Positions 36,839 to 49,059 of a DNA stretch of 64,000 nucleotides are shown here, in pieces. Source of the stretch: Sanderia malayensis. Taxonomy: Eukaryota > Cnidaria > Scyphozoa > Semaeostomeae > Pelagiidae. The translations under genes and the position numbers were made by a program. The stretch spans positions 1 to 64,000 of the forward strand of contig RQOL01000399.1 in assembly GCA_013076295.1 (NCBI GenBank), given 5' to 3'. Each line of letters opens with the position of its first letter. Positions within the stretch are counted from its first letter, which is position 1. The notes beneath the pieces were generated by a model. It saw only the letters and a program-made list of their open reading frames with translations. It was not told where the DNA came from and did not search any database.

Positions 36839-39800
36839 TAGGGCGCACTTCGTGCGCTGCACTCACTTATGCTCATGCCCCTTTCAACCGCACGTACAAT
36901 CGGTTGGATCGCTGCGCTTGCCTGTTTATCTTTATCAAGAAACATCGACCGATAGGGCGCCCTTCGTGCGCTGCATCGCTTACGCTCATGCCCCTTTCAA
37001 CCCACGTAGAATGGATTAGATCGCTGCGCTCTCCTGTCTATCTTTTATCAAGAAACTTTGACTGATATGGCGCACTTTGTGCGCTGCATTCGGTTACGCT
37101 CATGCTCCTTTGAACCCCATGTACAATGGGATAGCTAGTTGCACTCGCCTGTCAATCTATTATCAAGAACATTGACTGGAAGGCGCACTTGATGCGCTGC
37201 ACTCGCTTACGCTCATGCCCCTTTGAACCCCACATACAATGGATGAGCTCGCTGCCGCTCGCCTGTCTATCTATTATTAGGAAACATTGACTGATAGGGC
37301 GCCCTTCGTGCGCTGCACTCGCTTACGCTCATGCCTCTTTCAACCCCACGTACAATGGGTTAGATCACTGCGCTTGCCTGTCTATCTATTATCAAGAAAC
37401 ATTGACTGATAGGGGCACTTCGTGCGCTGTATTCGCTTACGCTCATGCCCCTTTCAACCCCATGTACAATGGGTGAGCTTGCTGCGCTCGCCTTTTTATC
37501 TATTATCAGGAAACATTGACTGATAGGGGGCCCTTCGTGCGCTGCACTCACTTACGCTGATGCCCCTTTCAACCCCACGTACAATGGGTTAGATTGCTGC
37601 GCTCGCCTGTCTATCTCTTTTCAAGAAACTTTGACTGATATGGCGCACTTTGTGCGCTGCATTCGGTTACGCTCATGCTCCTTTGAACCCCATGTACAAT
37701 GGGGTAGCTAGTTGCACTCGCCTGTCTATCTATTATCAGCAAACATTGGCTGATAGGGTGCACTTCATGCGCTGCACTCGCTTACGCTCATGCCCCTTTC
37801 AACCCCACGTACAATGGGTTAGCCCACTGCGCTCGCTTGTCTATCTATTATAAAAAAAATTGACTGATAGGGCGCACTTTGTGCGCTGCACCCGCTTACG
37901 CTCATGCACCTTTCAACCCCACGTACAATGGGTTGCATCACTGCGCTCTCCTGTCTATCTATTATCAGAAAACATTGACCGGTAGGTCGCCTTTCGTGCG
38001 CTGCACCCGCTTACACTCATGCCAGTTTCAACCCCACGTACAACCGTTTAGATCACTGCGCTCTCCTGTCTATCTATTATCAGGAAACATTGACTGATAG
38101 GTCGCCTTTCGTGCGCTGCACCCGCTTACACTCATGCCAGTTTCAACCACACGTACAACGGTTTAGATCACTGCGCTCTCCTGTCTATCTATTATCAAGA
38201 AGCATTGACTGATAGGGCGCACTTCGTGCGCTGCACTCACTTATGCTCATGCCCCTTTCAACCGGACGTACAATCTGTTGGATCGCTGCGCTTGCCTGTT
38301 TATCTTTTATCAAGAAACATCGACCGATAGGGCGCCCTTCGTGCGCTGCACTCGCTTACGCTCATGCCCCTTTCAACCCCACGTAGAATGGATTAGATCG
38401 CTGGCTCTCCTGTCTATCTTTTATCAAGAAACTTTGACTGATATGGCGCACTTTGTGCGCTGCATTCGGTTACGCTCATGCTCCTTTGAACCCCATGTAC
38501 AATGGGATAGCTAGTTGCACTCGCCTGTCAATCTATTATCAAGAAACATTGACTGGAAGGGCGCACCTGATGCGCTGCACTCGCTTACGCTCATGCCCCT
38601 TTGAACCCACATACAATGGATGAGCTCGCTGCGCTCGCCTGTCTATCTATTATTAGGAAACATTGGACTGATAGGCGCCCTCGTGCGCTGCACTCGCTTA
38701 CGCTCATGCCTCTTCAACCCACGTACAATGGGTTAGATCACTGCGCTTGCCTGTCTATCTATTATCAAGAAACATTGACTGATAGGGGCCTTCGTGCGCT
38801 GTATTCGCTTACGCTCATGCCCCTTTCAACCCCATGTACAATGGGTGAGCTTGCTGCGCTCGCCTTTTTATCTATTATCAGGAAACATTGACTGATAGGG
38901 GCCCTTCGTGCGCTGCACTCGCTTACGCTGATGCCCTTTCAACCCCACATACAATGGGTTAGATGGCTGCGCTCGCCTGTCTATCTCTTTTCAAGAATCA
39001 TTGACTGACAGGGCGCCCTTCATGCGCTGCACTCGCTTACACTCATGCACCTTTCAACCCCACGTACAATGGGTTAGATCGCTGTGCTCTCCTGTCTATC
39101 TACTATCAAGAAAATTTGACTAATAGGGCGCACTCCGTGCACTGCATTTGCTTACGCTCATGCTCTTTCAACCCCACGTACAGTGGGCTAGATCGCTGCA
39201 CTCTCCCGTCTATCTTATATCAAGCAACATTGACTGATAGGGGCACTTTGTGCGCTTCATTCATTTACGCTCATGCCCCTTTCACCCCATGTACAATGGA
39301 TGAGCTCGCTGCGCTCGCCTGTCTATCTATTATCAGCAAACATTGACTGGTAGGGCTCACTTCATGCGCTGCACTCGCTTACGCTCATGCCCCTTTCAAC
39401 CCCACGTACAATGGGTGAGCTCGCTGCGCTCGCCTGTCTATCTATTATCAGGAAACATTGACTGGTAGGAGCACTTCATGCGCTGCACACGCTTACGCTC
39501 ATGCCCTTTCAACCCCACATACAATGGGTTAGATCGCTGTGCTCTCCTATCTATCTACTATCAAGAAAATTTGACTAATAGGGCGCACTTCGTGCACTGC
39601 ATTTGCTTACGCTCATGCTCCTTTCAACCCCACGTACAGTGGGCTAGATCGCTGCACTCACCCGTCTATCTTATATCAAGCAACATTGACTAATAGAGGC
39701 ACTTCGTGCGCTTCATTCATTTACGCTCATGCCCCTTTCAACCCCATGTACAATGGATGAGCTCGCTGCGCTCGCCTGTCTATCTATTATCAGCAAACAT

Positions 39801-40955
39801 TGACTGGTAGGGCTCACTTCATGCCCTGCACTCGCTTACGCTCATGCCCCTTTCAACCCCACGTACAATGGGTGAGCTCGCTGCGCTTGGCTGTCTATCT
39901 ATTATCAGGAAACATTGACTGGTAGGGCGCACTTCATGCGCTGCAACAGCTTACCCTCATGCCCCTTTCAACCCCACATACAATGGATGAGCTCGCTGCG
40001 TTCGCCTGTCTATCTATTAATAGGAAGCATTGACTGATAGGGCGCCCTTCGTGCGCTGCACTCGCTTACGCTCATGCCCCTTTCAACCCCACGTACAATG
40101 AGTTAGATCGCTGCGCTCACCTGTCTATCCATTATCAAGAAATATTGACTGGTAGGGCGCACTTTTTGCGCTGCACTCGCTTACGCTCATGCCCCTTTCA
40201 GCCCCACATACAATGGGTGAGCTCGCTGCGCTCGCCTGTCTATCTATTATCAGGAAACATTGGCTGATAGGGTGCATTTCATGCGCTGCACTCGCTTACG
40301 CTCATGCCCCTTTCAACCCCACGTACAATGGGTTAGATCGCTGCGCTCGCCTGTCTATCTCTTATCAAGAAACATTGACTGGTACGGGCACTTCGTGCAC
40401 TTTATTTGCTTACGCTCATGCCCCTTTCATCCCCATGTACAATGGGTTAGCTCACTGCGCTCGCTTGTCTATCTAGTATAAAAAAAATTGACTGATAGGG
40501 CGCACTTTGTGCGCTGCACTCGCTTACGCTCATGCCCTTTTTAACCCCACGTACAATGGGTTAGATCACTGTGCCCGCCTGTCTACCTATTATCAAGAAA
40601 CATTGACTGATAGGACGCACTTCGTGGGCTGCATTCGCTTACGTTCATGCCCCTTTCAACCCCATGTGCAATGGGTTAGATCGCTTCACTCTCCTGTCTA
40701 TCAATTATCAAGAAACATTGACTGATAGGGCGCCCTCCGTGCACTGCACTCGCTTAAGCTCATGCCCCTATTCACCCCATGTACAATGGGATAGCTCGTT
40801 GTGCTCGCCTGTCTATCTATTATCAAGAACGTTGACTGGTAGGGGCCCTTTGTGCGCTGCACTCTCTTATGCTCATGCCCCTTTCAACCCCAATTACAAT
40901 GAGTTAGATCGCTGTGCTCGCCTGTCTATCCATTATCAGCAAACATTGACTGATA
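36839..40955 (+). repeat. Tandem duplication copy F2 (about 4.12 kb; its end overlaps G1)
   Basis: F2 repeats F1 from the GCACGTACAATCGG monomer (36,890) to the CAATTACAATGAG monomer near 40,895. Two stretches, about 36,925-37,255 and 38,570-38,950, have lost or gained single bases at many sites compared with F1, D1 and D2 (CAACCCACG for CAACCCCACG, TCTTCAACCC, CTTTATC, one extra C in GCTGCCGCTC). These look like scattered small indels rather than exchange. Confidence 0.7.
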
Positions 40956-42675
40956 GGGCGCCCTTTGTGCGCTGCACTCCCTTACCCTCATGCCCCTTCC
41001 AACCCCACGTACAATTGGTTAGATCGCTGTGCTCGCCTGTCTATCTATTATCAAGAAACATTGACAGATAGGTTCACCTCGTGCACTTGGTTCGATTACG
41101 CTCATGCCCCTTTCAATCCCATGTACAATGGGATAGGTCGCTGCCCTTGCCTGTCTATCTATTATGAAGAAACATTGACTGATAAGGCGCACTTCATGCG
41201 CTGCACTCACTTACGCTCATGCCCCTTTCAACCCCACGTACAATGGGTTGGATCGCTGCCCTCGCCTGTCTATGTATTATCAAGAAACATTGACTGATAG
41301 GGCCACTTCGTGTGCTGCATTCGCTTACGCTCATGCCCAGTTAAACCCCTCGTACAATGGGATAGCTCGCTGCGCTCAGCTGTCTTTCTATTATCAAGAA
41401 ACATTGACTGGTAGGGCGCACTTCATGCGCTGCACACGCTAACGCTCATGCCCTATTCAACCCAACATACAATGGATGAGCTGGCTGCGTTCGCCTGTCT
41501 ATCTATTATTAGGAAGCATTGACTGATAGGGCGCCCTTCGTGCGCTGCACTCGCTTATGCTCATGCCCCTTTCAACCCCACGTACAATGAGTTAGATCGC
41601 TGCGCTCACCTGTCTATCCATTATCAAGAAATATTGACTGGTAGGGTGCACTTCTTGCGCTGCACTCGCTTACGCACATGCCCCTTTCAACCCCACATAC
41701 AATGGGTGAGCTCGCTGCGCTCGCCTGTCTATCTATTATCAGGAAACATTGGCTGATAGGGTGCACTTCATGCGCTGCACTCGCTTACGCTCATGCCCAT
41801 TTCAACCCCACGTACAATGAGTTAGATCGCTGCGCTGACCTGTCTATCCATTGTCAAGAAATATTGACTGATAGGGACACTTCGTGCACTTCATTCGCTT
41901 ACGCTCATGCCCCTTTCATCCCCATGTACAATGGGATAGCTTGCTGCCCTCGCCTGTCTATCTATTATCAGGAAACATTGACTGATAGGGAGCACTTCGC
42001 ACGCCTGCGTTCGCTTGTGCTCATGCCCTTTTATCCCACGTACAATGCATGAGCTCGCTGCGCTCGCCTGTCTATCTACTATCAGGAAACATTGACTGAT
42101 AGGGGCCCTTTGTGCGCTGCACTCACTTATGCTCATGCCCCTTTCAACCCCAGGTACAATTGGTTAGATCGCTGCGCTCGCCTGTCTATCTATTATCAAG
42201 AAACATTGACAGATAGGTTCATGCCTCGATTACGCTCATGCCCCTTTCAACCCCATGTACAATGGGATAGGTCGCTGCCCTTGCCTGTCTATCTATTATC
42301 AAGAAACATTGACTGATAAGGCGCACTTCATGCGCTGCACTCACTTATGCTCATGCCCCTTTCAACCCCACGTACAATGGGTTGGATTGCTGCGCTCGCC
42401 TGTCTATGTATTATCAAGAAACATTGACTGATAGGTCGCCCTTCGTGTGCTGCACCCGCTTAGACTCATGCCCCTTTCAACCCCACGTACAATGAGTTGG
42501 ATCGCTGGGCTCGACTGTCTACCTATTATCAAGAAACATTGAGTGATAGGACGCAAGTCAGGGGCTGCATTCGCTATGTTAATGCCCCGTTCAACACCAT
42601 GTACAATGGGATAGCTCGAAGCGTTCACCTGTCTATCCATTATTAAGAAACCTTGACTGATAGGGCACCCTTTAT
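40280..42675 (+). repeat. Tandem duplication copy G1 (about 2.39 kb)
   Basis: G1 matches G2 at an offset of 2,392-2,394 bp through its first 1.45 kb and at 2,620 bp in its last part. Landmarks are the CTCTTATC/GACTGGTACGGG monomer, the A-tract monomer (40,481), the CCTATTCA monomer, CAATTACAATG, CTTCCAACCCC with GTACAATTGG, CAGTTAAACCCCTCG, and the short GACAGATAGGTTCATG monomer near 42,208. No gene is present. Confidence 0.75.
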
Positions 42676-45295
42676 GCGCTGCACTCGCTTACGCTCATGC
42701 CCTTTCAACCCCACGTACAATGGGTTAGATCGCTGGGCTCGCCTGTCTATCTCTTATCAAGAAACATTGACTGGTACGGGCACTTCGTGCACTTTATTTG
42801 CTTACGCTCATGCCCCTTTCATGCCCATGTACAATGGGTTAGCTCACTGCGCTCGCTTGTCTATCTAGTATAAAAAAAATTGACTGATAGGGCGCACTTT
42901 GTGCGCTGCACTTGCTTACGCTCATGCCCTTTTTAACCCCACGTACAATGGGTTAGATCACTGTGCCCGCCTGTCTACCTATTATCAAGAAACATTGACT
43001 GATAGGACGCACTTCGTGGGCTGCATTCGCTTACGTTCATGCCCCTTTCAACCCCATGTGCAATGGGTTAGATCGCTTCACTCTCCTGTCTATCAATTAT
43101 CAAGAAACATTGACTGATAGGGCGCCCTCCGTGCACTGCACTCGCTTAAGCTCATGCCCCTATTCAACCCCATGTACAATGGGATAGCTCGTTGTGCTCG
43201 CCTGTCTATCTATTATGAAGAAACGTTGACTGGTAGGGGCCCTTTGTGCGCTGCACTCTCTTATGCTCATGCCCCTTTCAACCCCAATTACAATGAGTTA
43301 GATCGCTGTGCTCGCCTGTCTATCCATTATCAGCAAACATTGACTGATAGGGCGCCCTTTGTGCGCTGCACTCCCTTACCCTCATGCCCCTTCCAACCCC
43401 ACGTACAATTGGTTAGATCGCTGCGCTCGCCTGTCTATCTATTATCAAGAAACATTGACAGATAGGTTCACCTCGTGCACTTCGTTCGATTACGCTCATG
43501 CCCCTTTCAACCCCATGTACAATGGGATAGGTCGCTGCCCTTGCCTGTCTATCTATTATCAAGAAACATTGACTGATAAGGCGCCCTTCATGCGCTGCAC
43601 TCACTTATGCTCATGCCCCTTTCAACCCCACGTACAATGGGTTGGATCGCTGCCCTCGCCTGTCTATGTATTATCAAGAAACATTGACTGATAGGGCCAC
43701 TTCGTGTGCTGCATTCGCTTACGCTCATGCCCAGTTAAACCCCTCGTACAATGGGATAGCTCGCTGCGCTCAGCTGTCTTTCTATTATCAAGAACATTGA
43801 CTGGTAGGGCGCACTTCATGCGCTGCACACGCTAATGCTCATGCCCTATTCAACCCCACATACAATGGATGAGCTCGCTGCGTTCGCCTGTCTATCTATT
43901 ATTAGGAAGCATTGACTGATAGGGCGCCCTTCGTGCGCTGCACTCGCTTATGCTCATGCCCCTTTCAACCCCACGTACAATGAGTTAGATCGCTGCGCTC
44001 ACCTGTCCATCCATTATCAAGAAATATTGACTGGTAGGGTGCACTTCTTGCGCTGCACTCGCTTACGCACATGCCCTTTCAACCCCACGTACAATGGGTG
44101 AGCTCGCTGCGCTCGCCTGTCTATCTATTATCAGGAAACATTGGCTGATAGGGTGCACTTCATGCGCTGCACTCGCTTACGCTCATGCCCATTTCAACCC
44201 CACGTACAATGGGTTAGATCGCTGCGCTCGCCTGTCTATCTTTTATCAAGAAACATTGACTGATACGGGCACTTCGTGCACTTTATTTGCTAACGCTCAT
44301 GCCCCTTTCACCCCCATGTACAATGGGTTAGCTCACTGCGCTCGCTTGTCTATCTAGTATAAAAAAAAGTGACTGATAGGGCGCACTTTGTGCGCTGCAC
44401 TCGCTTACGCTCATGCCCCTTTCAACCCCACGTACAATGAGTTAGATCGCTGCGCTGACCTGTCTATCCATTGTCAAGAAATATTGACTGATAGGGACAC
44501 TTCGTGCGCTTCATTCGCTTACGCTCATGCCCCTTTCATCCCCATGTACAATGGGATAGCTTGCTGCCCTCGCCTGTCTATCTATTATCAGGAAACATTG
44601 ACTGATAGGGAGCACTTCGCACGCTGCGTTCGCTTGTGCTCATGCCCCTTTTATCCCACGTACAATGCATGAGCTCGCTGCGCTCGCCTGTCTATCTACT
44701 ATCAGGAAACATTGACTGATAGGGGCCCTTTGTGCGCTGCACTCACTTATGCTCACGCCCCTTTCAACCCCAGGTACAATTGGTTAGATCCCTGCGCTCG
44801 CCTGTCTATCTATTATCAAGAAACATTGACAGATAGGTTCATGCCTCGATTACGCTCATGCCCCTTTCAACCCCATGTACAATGGGATAGGTCGCTGCCC
44901 TTGCCTGTCTATCTATTATCAAGAAACATTGACTGATAAGGCGCACTTCATGCGCTGCACTCACTTATGCTCATGCCCCTTTCAACCCCACGTACAATGG
45001 GTTGGATCGCTGCGCTCGCCTGTCTATGTATTATCAAGAAACATTGACTGATAGGTCGCCCTTCGTGTGCTGCACCCGCTTAGACTCATGCCCCTTTCAA
45101 CCCCACGTACAATGAGTTGGATCGCTGGGCTCGACTGTCTACCTATTATCAAGAAACATTGAGTGATAGGACGCAAGTCAGGGGCTGCATTCGCTTATGT
45201 TAATGCCCCGTTCAACCCCATGTACAATGGGATAGCTCGAAGCGTTCACCTGTCTATCCATTATTAAGAAACCTTGACTGATAGGGCGCCCTTTG
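42676..45295 (+). repeat. Tandem duplication copy G2 (about 2.62 kb)
   Basis: This is the second copy of G1. It carries two additional monomers at about 44,180-44,410 (CCCATTTCAACC with GGGTTAGATCG, then GATACGGGCAC with an A-tract), which account for the change of offset from about 2,393 to 2,620 bp. The left junction lies near 42,675, where the ACCCTTTATGCGC monomer meets CTTACGCTCATG. The right end passes into the CTTACCCTCATG monomer near 45,305. Confidence 0.75.
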
Positions 45296-45524
45296 TGCGC
45301 TGCACTCGCTTACCCTCATGCCCCCTTCAACCCCACGTACAATGGATTAGATCACTGCCCTCGCCTGTCTATCTATTATCAAGAACCATTGACTGATAGG
45401 GGCACTTCGTGCACTTCGTTCGCTTTCGCTCAAGTCCCTTTCAACCCCACGTACAATGGATTGCATCGCTGCGCTCTCCTGTCTATCTATTATCAGGAAA
45501 CATTGACTGATAGGTCGCCTTTCG
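45296..45524 (+). repeat. Two linking monomers between G2 and J1
   Basis: These units (CTTACCCTCATG with ATGGATTAGATCACTG, then CACTTCGTTCGCTTTCG with CAAGTCCC) match 1,800-2,020 of the left mosaic. No gene is present. Confidence 0.7.
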
Positions 45525-48298
45525 TGCGCTGCACCCGCTTACACTCATGCCAGTTTCAACCCCACGTACAACCGTTTAGATCACTGCGCTCTGTTGTCTA
45601 TCTATTATCAGGAAACATTGACTGATAGGTCGCCTTTCGTGCGCTGCACCCGCTTACACTCATGCCAGTTTCAATTCCACGTACAGCGGTTTAGATCACT
45701 GCGCTCTCCTGTCTATCTATTATCAAGAAGCATTGACTGATAGGGCGCACTTCGTGCGCTGCACTCACTTATGCTCATGCCCCTTTCAACCCCACGTACA
45801 ATCGGTTGGATCGCTGCGCTTGCCTGTTTATCTTTTATCAAGAAACATCGACTGATAGGGCGCCCTTCGTGCGCTGCACTCGCTTACGCTCATGCCCCTT
45901 TCAACCCCACGTAGAATGGATTAGATCGCTGCGCTCTCCTGTCTATCTATTATCAAGAAACTTTGACTGATATGGCGCACTTTGTGCGCTGCATTCGGTT
46001 ACGGTCATGCTCCTTTGAACCCCATGTAGAAATGGGATAGCTAGTTGCACTCGCCTGTCCATCTATTATCAAGAAACATTTACTGGAAGGGCGCACTTGA
46101 TGCGCTGCACTCGCTTACGCTCATGCCCCTTTGAACCCCACATACAATGGATGAGCTCGCTGCGCTCGCCTGTCTATCTATTATTAGGAAACATTGACTG
46201 ATAGGGCGCCCTTCGTGCGCTGCACTCGCTTACGCTCATGCCCCTTTCAACCCCATGTACAATGGGTGAGCTTGCTGCGCTCGCCTTTTTATCTATTATC
46301 AGGAAACATTGACTGATGGGGGCCCTTCGTGCGCTGCACTCGCTTACGCTGATGCCCCTTTCAACCCCACGTACAATGGGTTAGATTGTTGTGCTCGCCT
46401 GTCTATCTATTATCAAGAAACGTTGACTGGTAGGGCGCACTTCATGCGCTGCACTCGCTAACGCTCATGCCACTTTCAACCCCACGTACAATGGATGAGC
46501 TCGCTGCGCTCGCCTGTCTATCTATTATCAGGAAACATTAACTGATAGGGGCCCTTTGTGCGCTGCACTCTCTTATGCTCATGCCCCTTTCAACCCCAAT
46601 TACAATGAGTTAGATCGCTGTGCTCCCTTGTCTATCCATTATCAGCAAACATTGACTGATAGGGCGCCCTTTGTGCGCTGCACTCGCTTACCCTCATGCC
46701 CCTTCCAACCCCACGTACAATTGGTTAGATCGCTGTGCTCGCCTGTCTATCTATTATCAAGAAACATTGACAGATAGGTTCACCTCGTGCACTTCGTTCG
46801 ATTACGCTCATGCCCCTTTCAACCCCATGTACAATGGGATAGGTCGCTGCCCTTGCCTGTCTATCTATTATCAAGAAACATTGACTGATAAGGCGCCCTT
46901 CATGCGCTGCACTCACTTATGCTCATGCCCCTTTCAACCCCACGTACAATGGGTTGGATCGCTGCCCTCGCCTGTCTATGTATTATCAAGAAACAATGAC
47001 TGATAGGGCCACTTCGTGTGCTGCATTCGCTTACGCTCATGCCCAGTTAAACCCCTCGTACAATGGGATAGCTCGCTGCGCTCAGCTGTCTTTCTATTAT
47101 CAAGAAACATTGACTGGTAGAGCGCACTTCATGCGCTGCACACGCTAACGCTCATGCCCCTTTCAACCCCACATACAATGGATGAGCTCGCTGCGTTCGC
47201 CTGTCTATCTATTATCTATCTATTATTAGGAAGCATTGACTGATAGGGCGCCCTTCGTGCGCTGCACTCGCTTACGCTCATGCCACTTTCAACCCCACGT
47301 ACAATGGATGAGCTCGCTGCGCTCGCCTGTCTATCTATTATCAGGAAACATTAACTGATAGGGGCCCTTTGTGCGCTGCACTCTCTTATGCTCATGCCCC
47401 TTTCAACCCCAATTACAATGAGTTAGATCGCTGTGCTCGCTTGTCTATCCATTATCAGCAAACATTGACTGATAGGGCGCCCTTTGTGCGCTGCACTCGC
47501 TTACCCTCATGCCCCTTCCAACCCCACGTACAATTGGTTAGATCGCTGTGCTCGCCTGTCTATCTATTATCAAGAAACATTGACAGATAGGTTCACCTCG
47601 TGCACTTCGTTCGATTACGCTCATGCCCCTTTCAACCCCATGTACAATGGGATAGGTCGCTGCCCTTGCCTGTCTATCTATTATCAAGAAACATTGACTG
47701 ATAAGGCGCACTTCATGCGCTGCACTCACTTATGCTCATGCCCCTTTCAACCCCACGTACAATGGGTTGGATCGCTGCCCTCGCCTGTCTATGTATTATC
47801 AAGAAACATTGACTGATAGGGCCACTTCGTGTGCTGCATTCGCTTACGCTCATGCCCAGTTAAACCCCTCGTACAATGGGATAGCTCGCTGCGCTCAGCT
47901 GTCTTTCTATTATCAAGAAACATTGACTGGTAGGGCGCACTTCATGCGCTGCACACGCTAACGCTCATGCCCCTTTCAACCCCACGTACAATGGGTGAGC
48001 TCGCTGCGCTCGACTGTCTATCTATTATCAAGAAGCATTGACTGATAGGGCGCCCTTCATGTGTTGCACTCGCATACGCTCATGCCCCTTTCAACCCCAT
48101 GTACAATGGGATAGCTAGGGTACTGGTAGGGCGCACTTCATGCGCTCCACTCGCTTACGCTCATGTCCCTTTCAACCCCATGTACAATGGGATAGCTTGC
48201 TGCCCTCGCCTGTCTATCTATTATCAGGAAACATTGACTGATAGGGAGCACTTCACACGCTGCATTCGCATGTGCTCATGCCCCTTTTATCCCCACGT
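45525..48298 (+). repeat. Duplicated block J1 (2.77 kb; copy J2 lies 5.94 kb downstream)
   Basis: The block matches 51,465-54,241 at an offset of 5,939-5,943 bp. Inside it, 46,465-47,277 is a seven-monomer unit repeated at 47,278-47,983 with an offset of exactly 813 bp (for example CATGCCACTTTC at 46,467 and 47,280). It also holds the truncated unit at 48,115 and an expanded TCTATCTATTAT tract near 47,205. Confidence 0.75.
47203..47230 (+). repeat. Small in-monomer expansion of TCTATCTATTA
   Basis: At the monomer tail the word TCTATCTATTA is followed by a second copy, adding about 12 bp before TTAGGAAGC. Altered descendants (second copy reading TCTATCTTCTATTAGG) are near 53,150, 55,618 and 63,840, and a shorter one reading TCTATTTCTATTAGG is near 61,377. 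The form at 47,203 looks like the unaltered slippage or duplication product, and the others look derived. Confidence 0.8.
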
Positions 48299-49059
48299 AC
48301 AATGCATGAGCTCGCTGCGCTCGCCTGTCTATCTACTATCAGGAAACATTGACTGATAGGGGCCCTTTGTGCGCTGCACTCACTTATGCTCATGCCCCTT
48401 TCAACCCCAGGTACAATTGGTTAGATCGCTGCGCTTGCCTGTCTATCTATTATCAAGAAACATTGACTGATAAGGCGCACTTCATGCGCTGCACTTGCTT
48501 ACCCTGATGCCCCTTTCAACCCCACGTACAATGGGTTAGATCACTGCGCTCGCCTGTCTATCTATTATCAAGAACCATTGACTGATAGGACCACTTCATG
48601 CACTTCATTCGCTTACGCTCAAGCCCCTTTCAACCCCACGTACAATGGATTGCATCGCTGCGCTCTCCTGTCTATCTATTATCAGGAAACATTGACTGAT
48701 AGGTCGCCTTTCGTGCGCTGCACCCGCTTACACTCATGCCAGTTTCAATTCCACGTACAACGGTTTAGATCACTGCGCTCTCCTGTCTATCTATTATCAA
48801 GAAGCATTGACTGATAGGGCGCACTTCGTGCGCTGCACTCACTTATGCTCATGCCCCTTTCAACCCCACGTACAATGAGTTGGATCGCTGGGCTCGACTG
48901 TCTACCTATTATCAAGAAACATTGAGTGATAGGACGCAAGTCAGGGGCTGCATTCGCTTATGTTAATGCCCCGTTCAACCCCATGTACAATGGGATAGCT
49001 CGAAGCGTTCACCTGTCTATCCATTATTAAGAAACCTTGACTGATAGGGCGCCCTTTGT
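48299..49059 (+). repeat. Satellite mosaic between J1 and G3
   Basis: Bases 48,299-48,440 match 3,540-3,670 and 42,045-42,180 (GTACAATGCATGAG, CAGGTACAATTGG). Bases 48,540-48,810 match 45,360-45,710 (CAAGCCCC, CCAGTTTC). Bases 48,865-49,040 match 45,100-45,280 (GGATCGCTGGG, GCAAGTCAGGGG, CTCGAAGCG). No gene is present. Confidence 0.7.

Noticed and set aside
40664..41071. Open frame of 135 codons and other forward frames of 100-124 codons
   Set aside because: All consist of the same repeated peptide phrases from three frames of the monomer. Equivalent copies elsewhere are broken by one-base changes, which is not the behaviour of genes.
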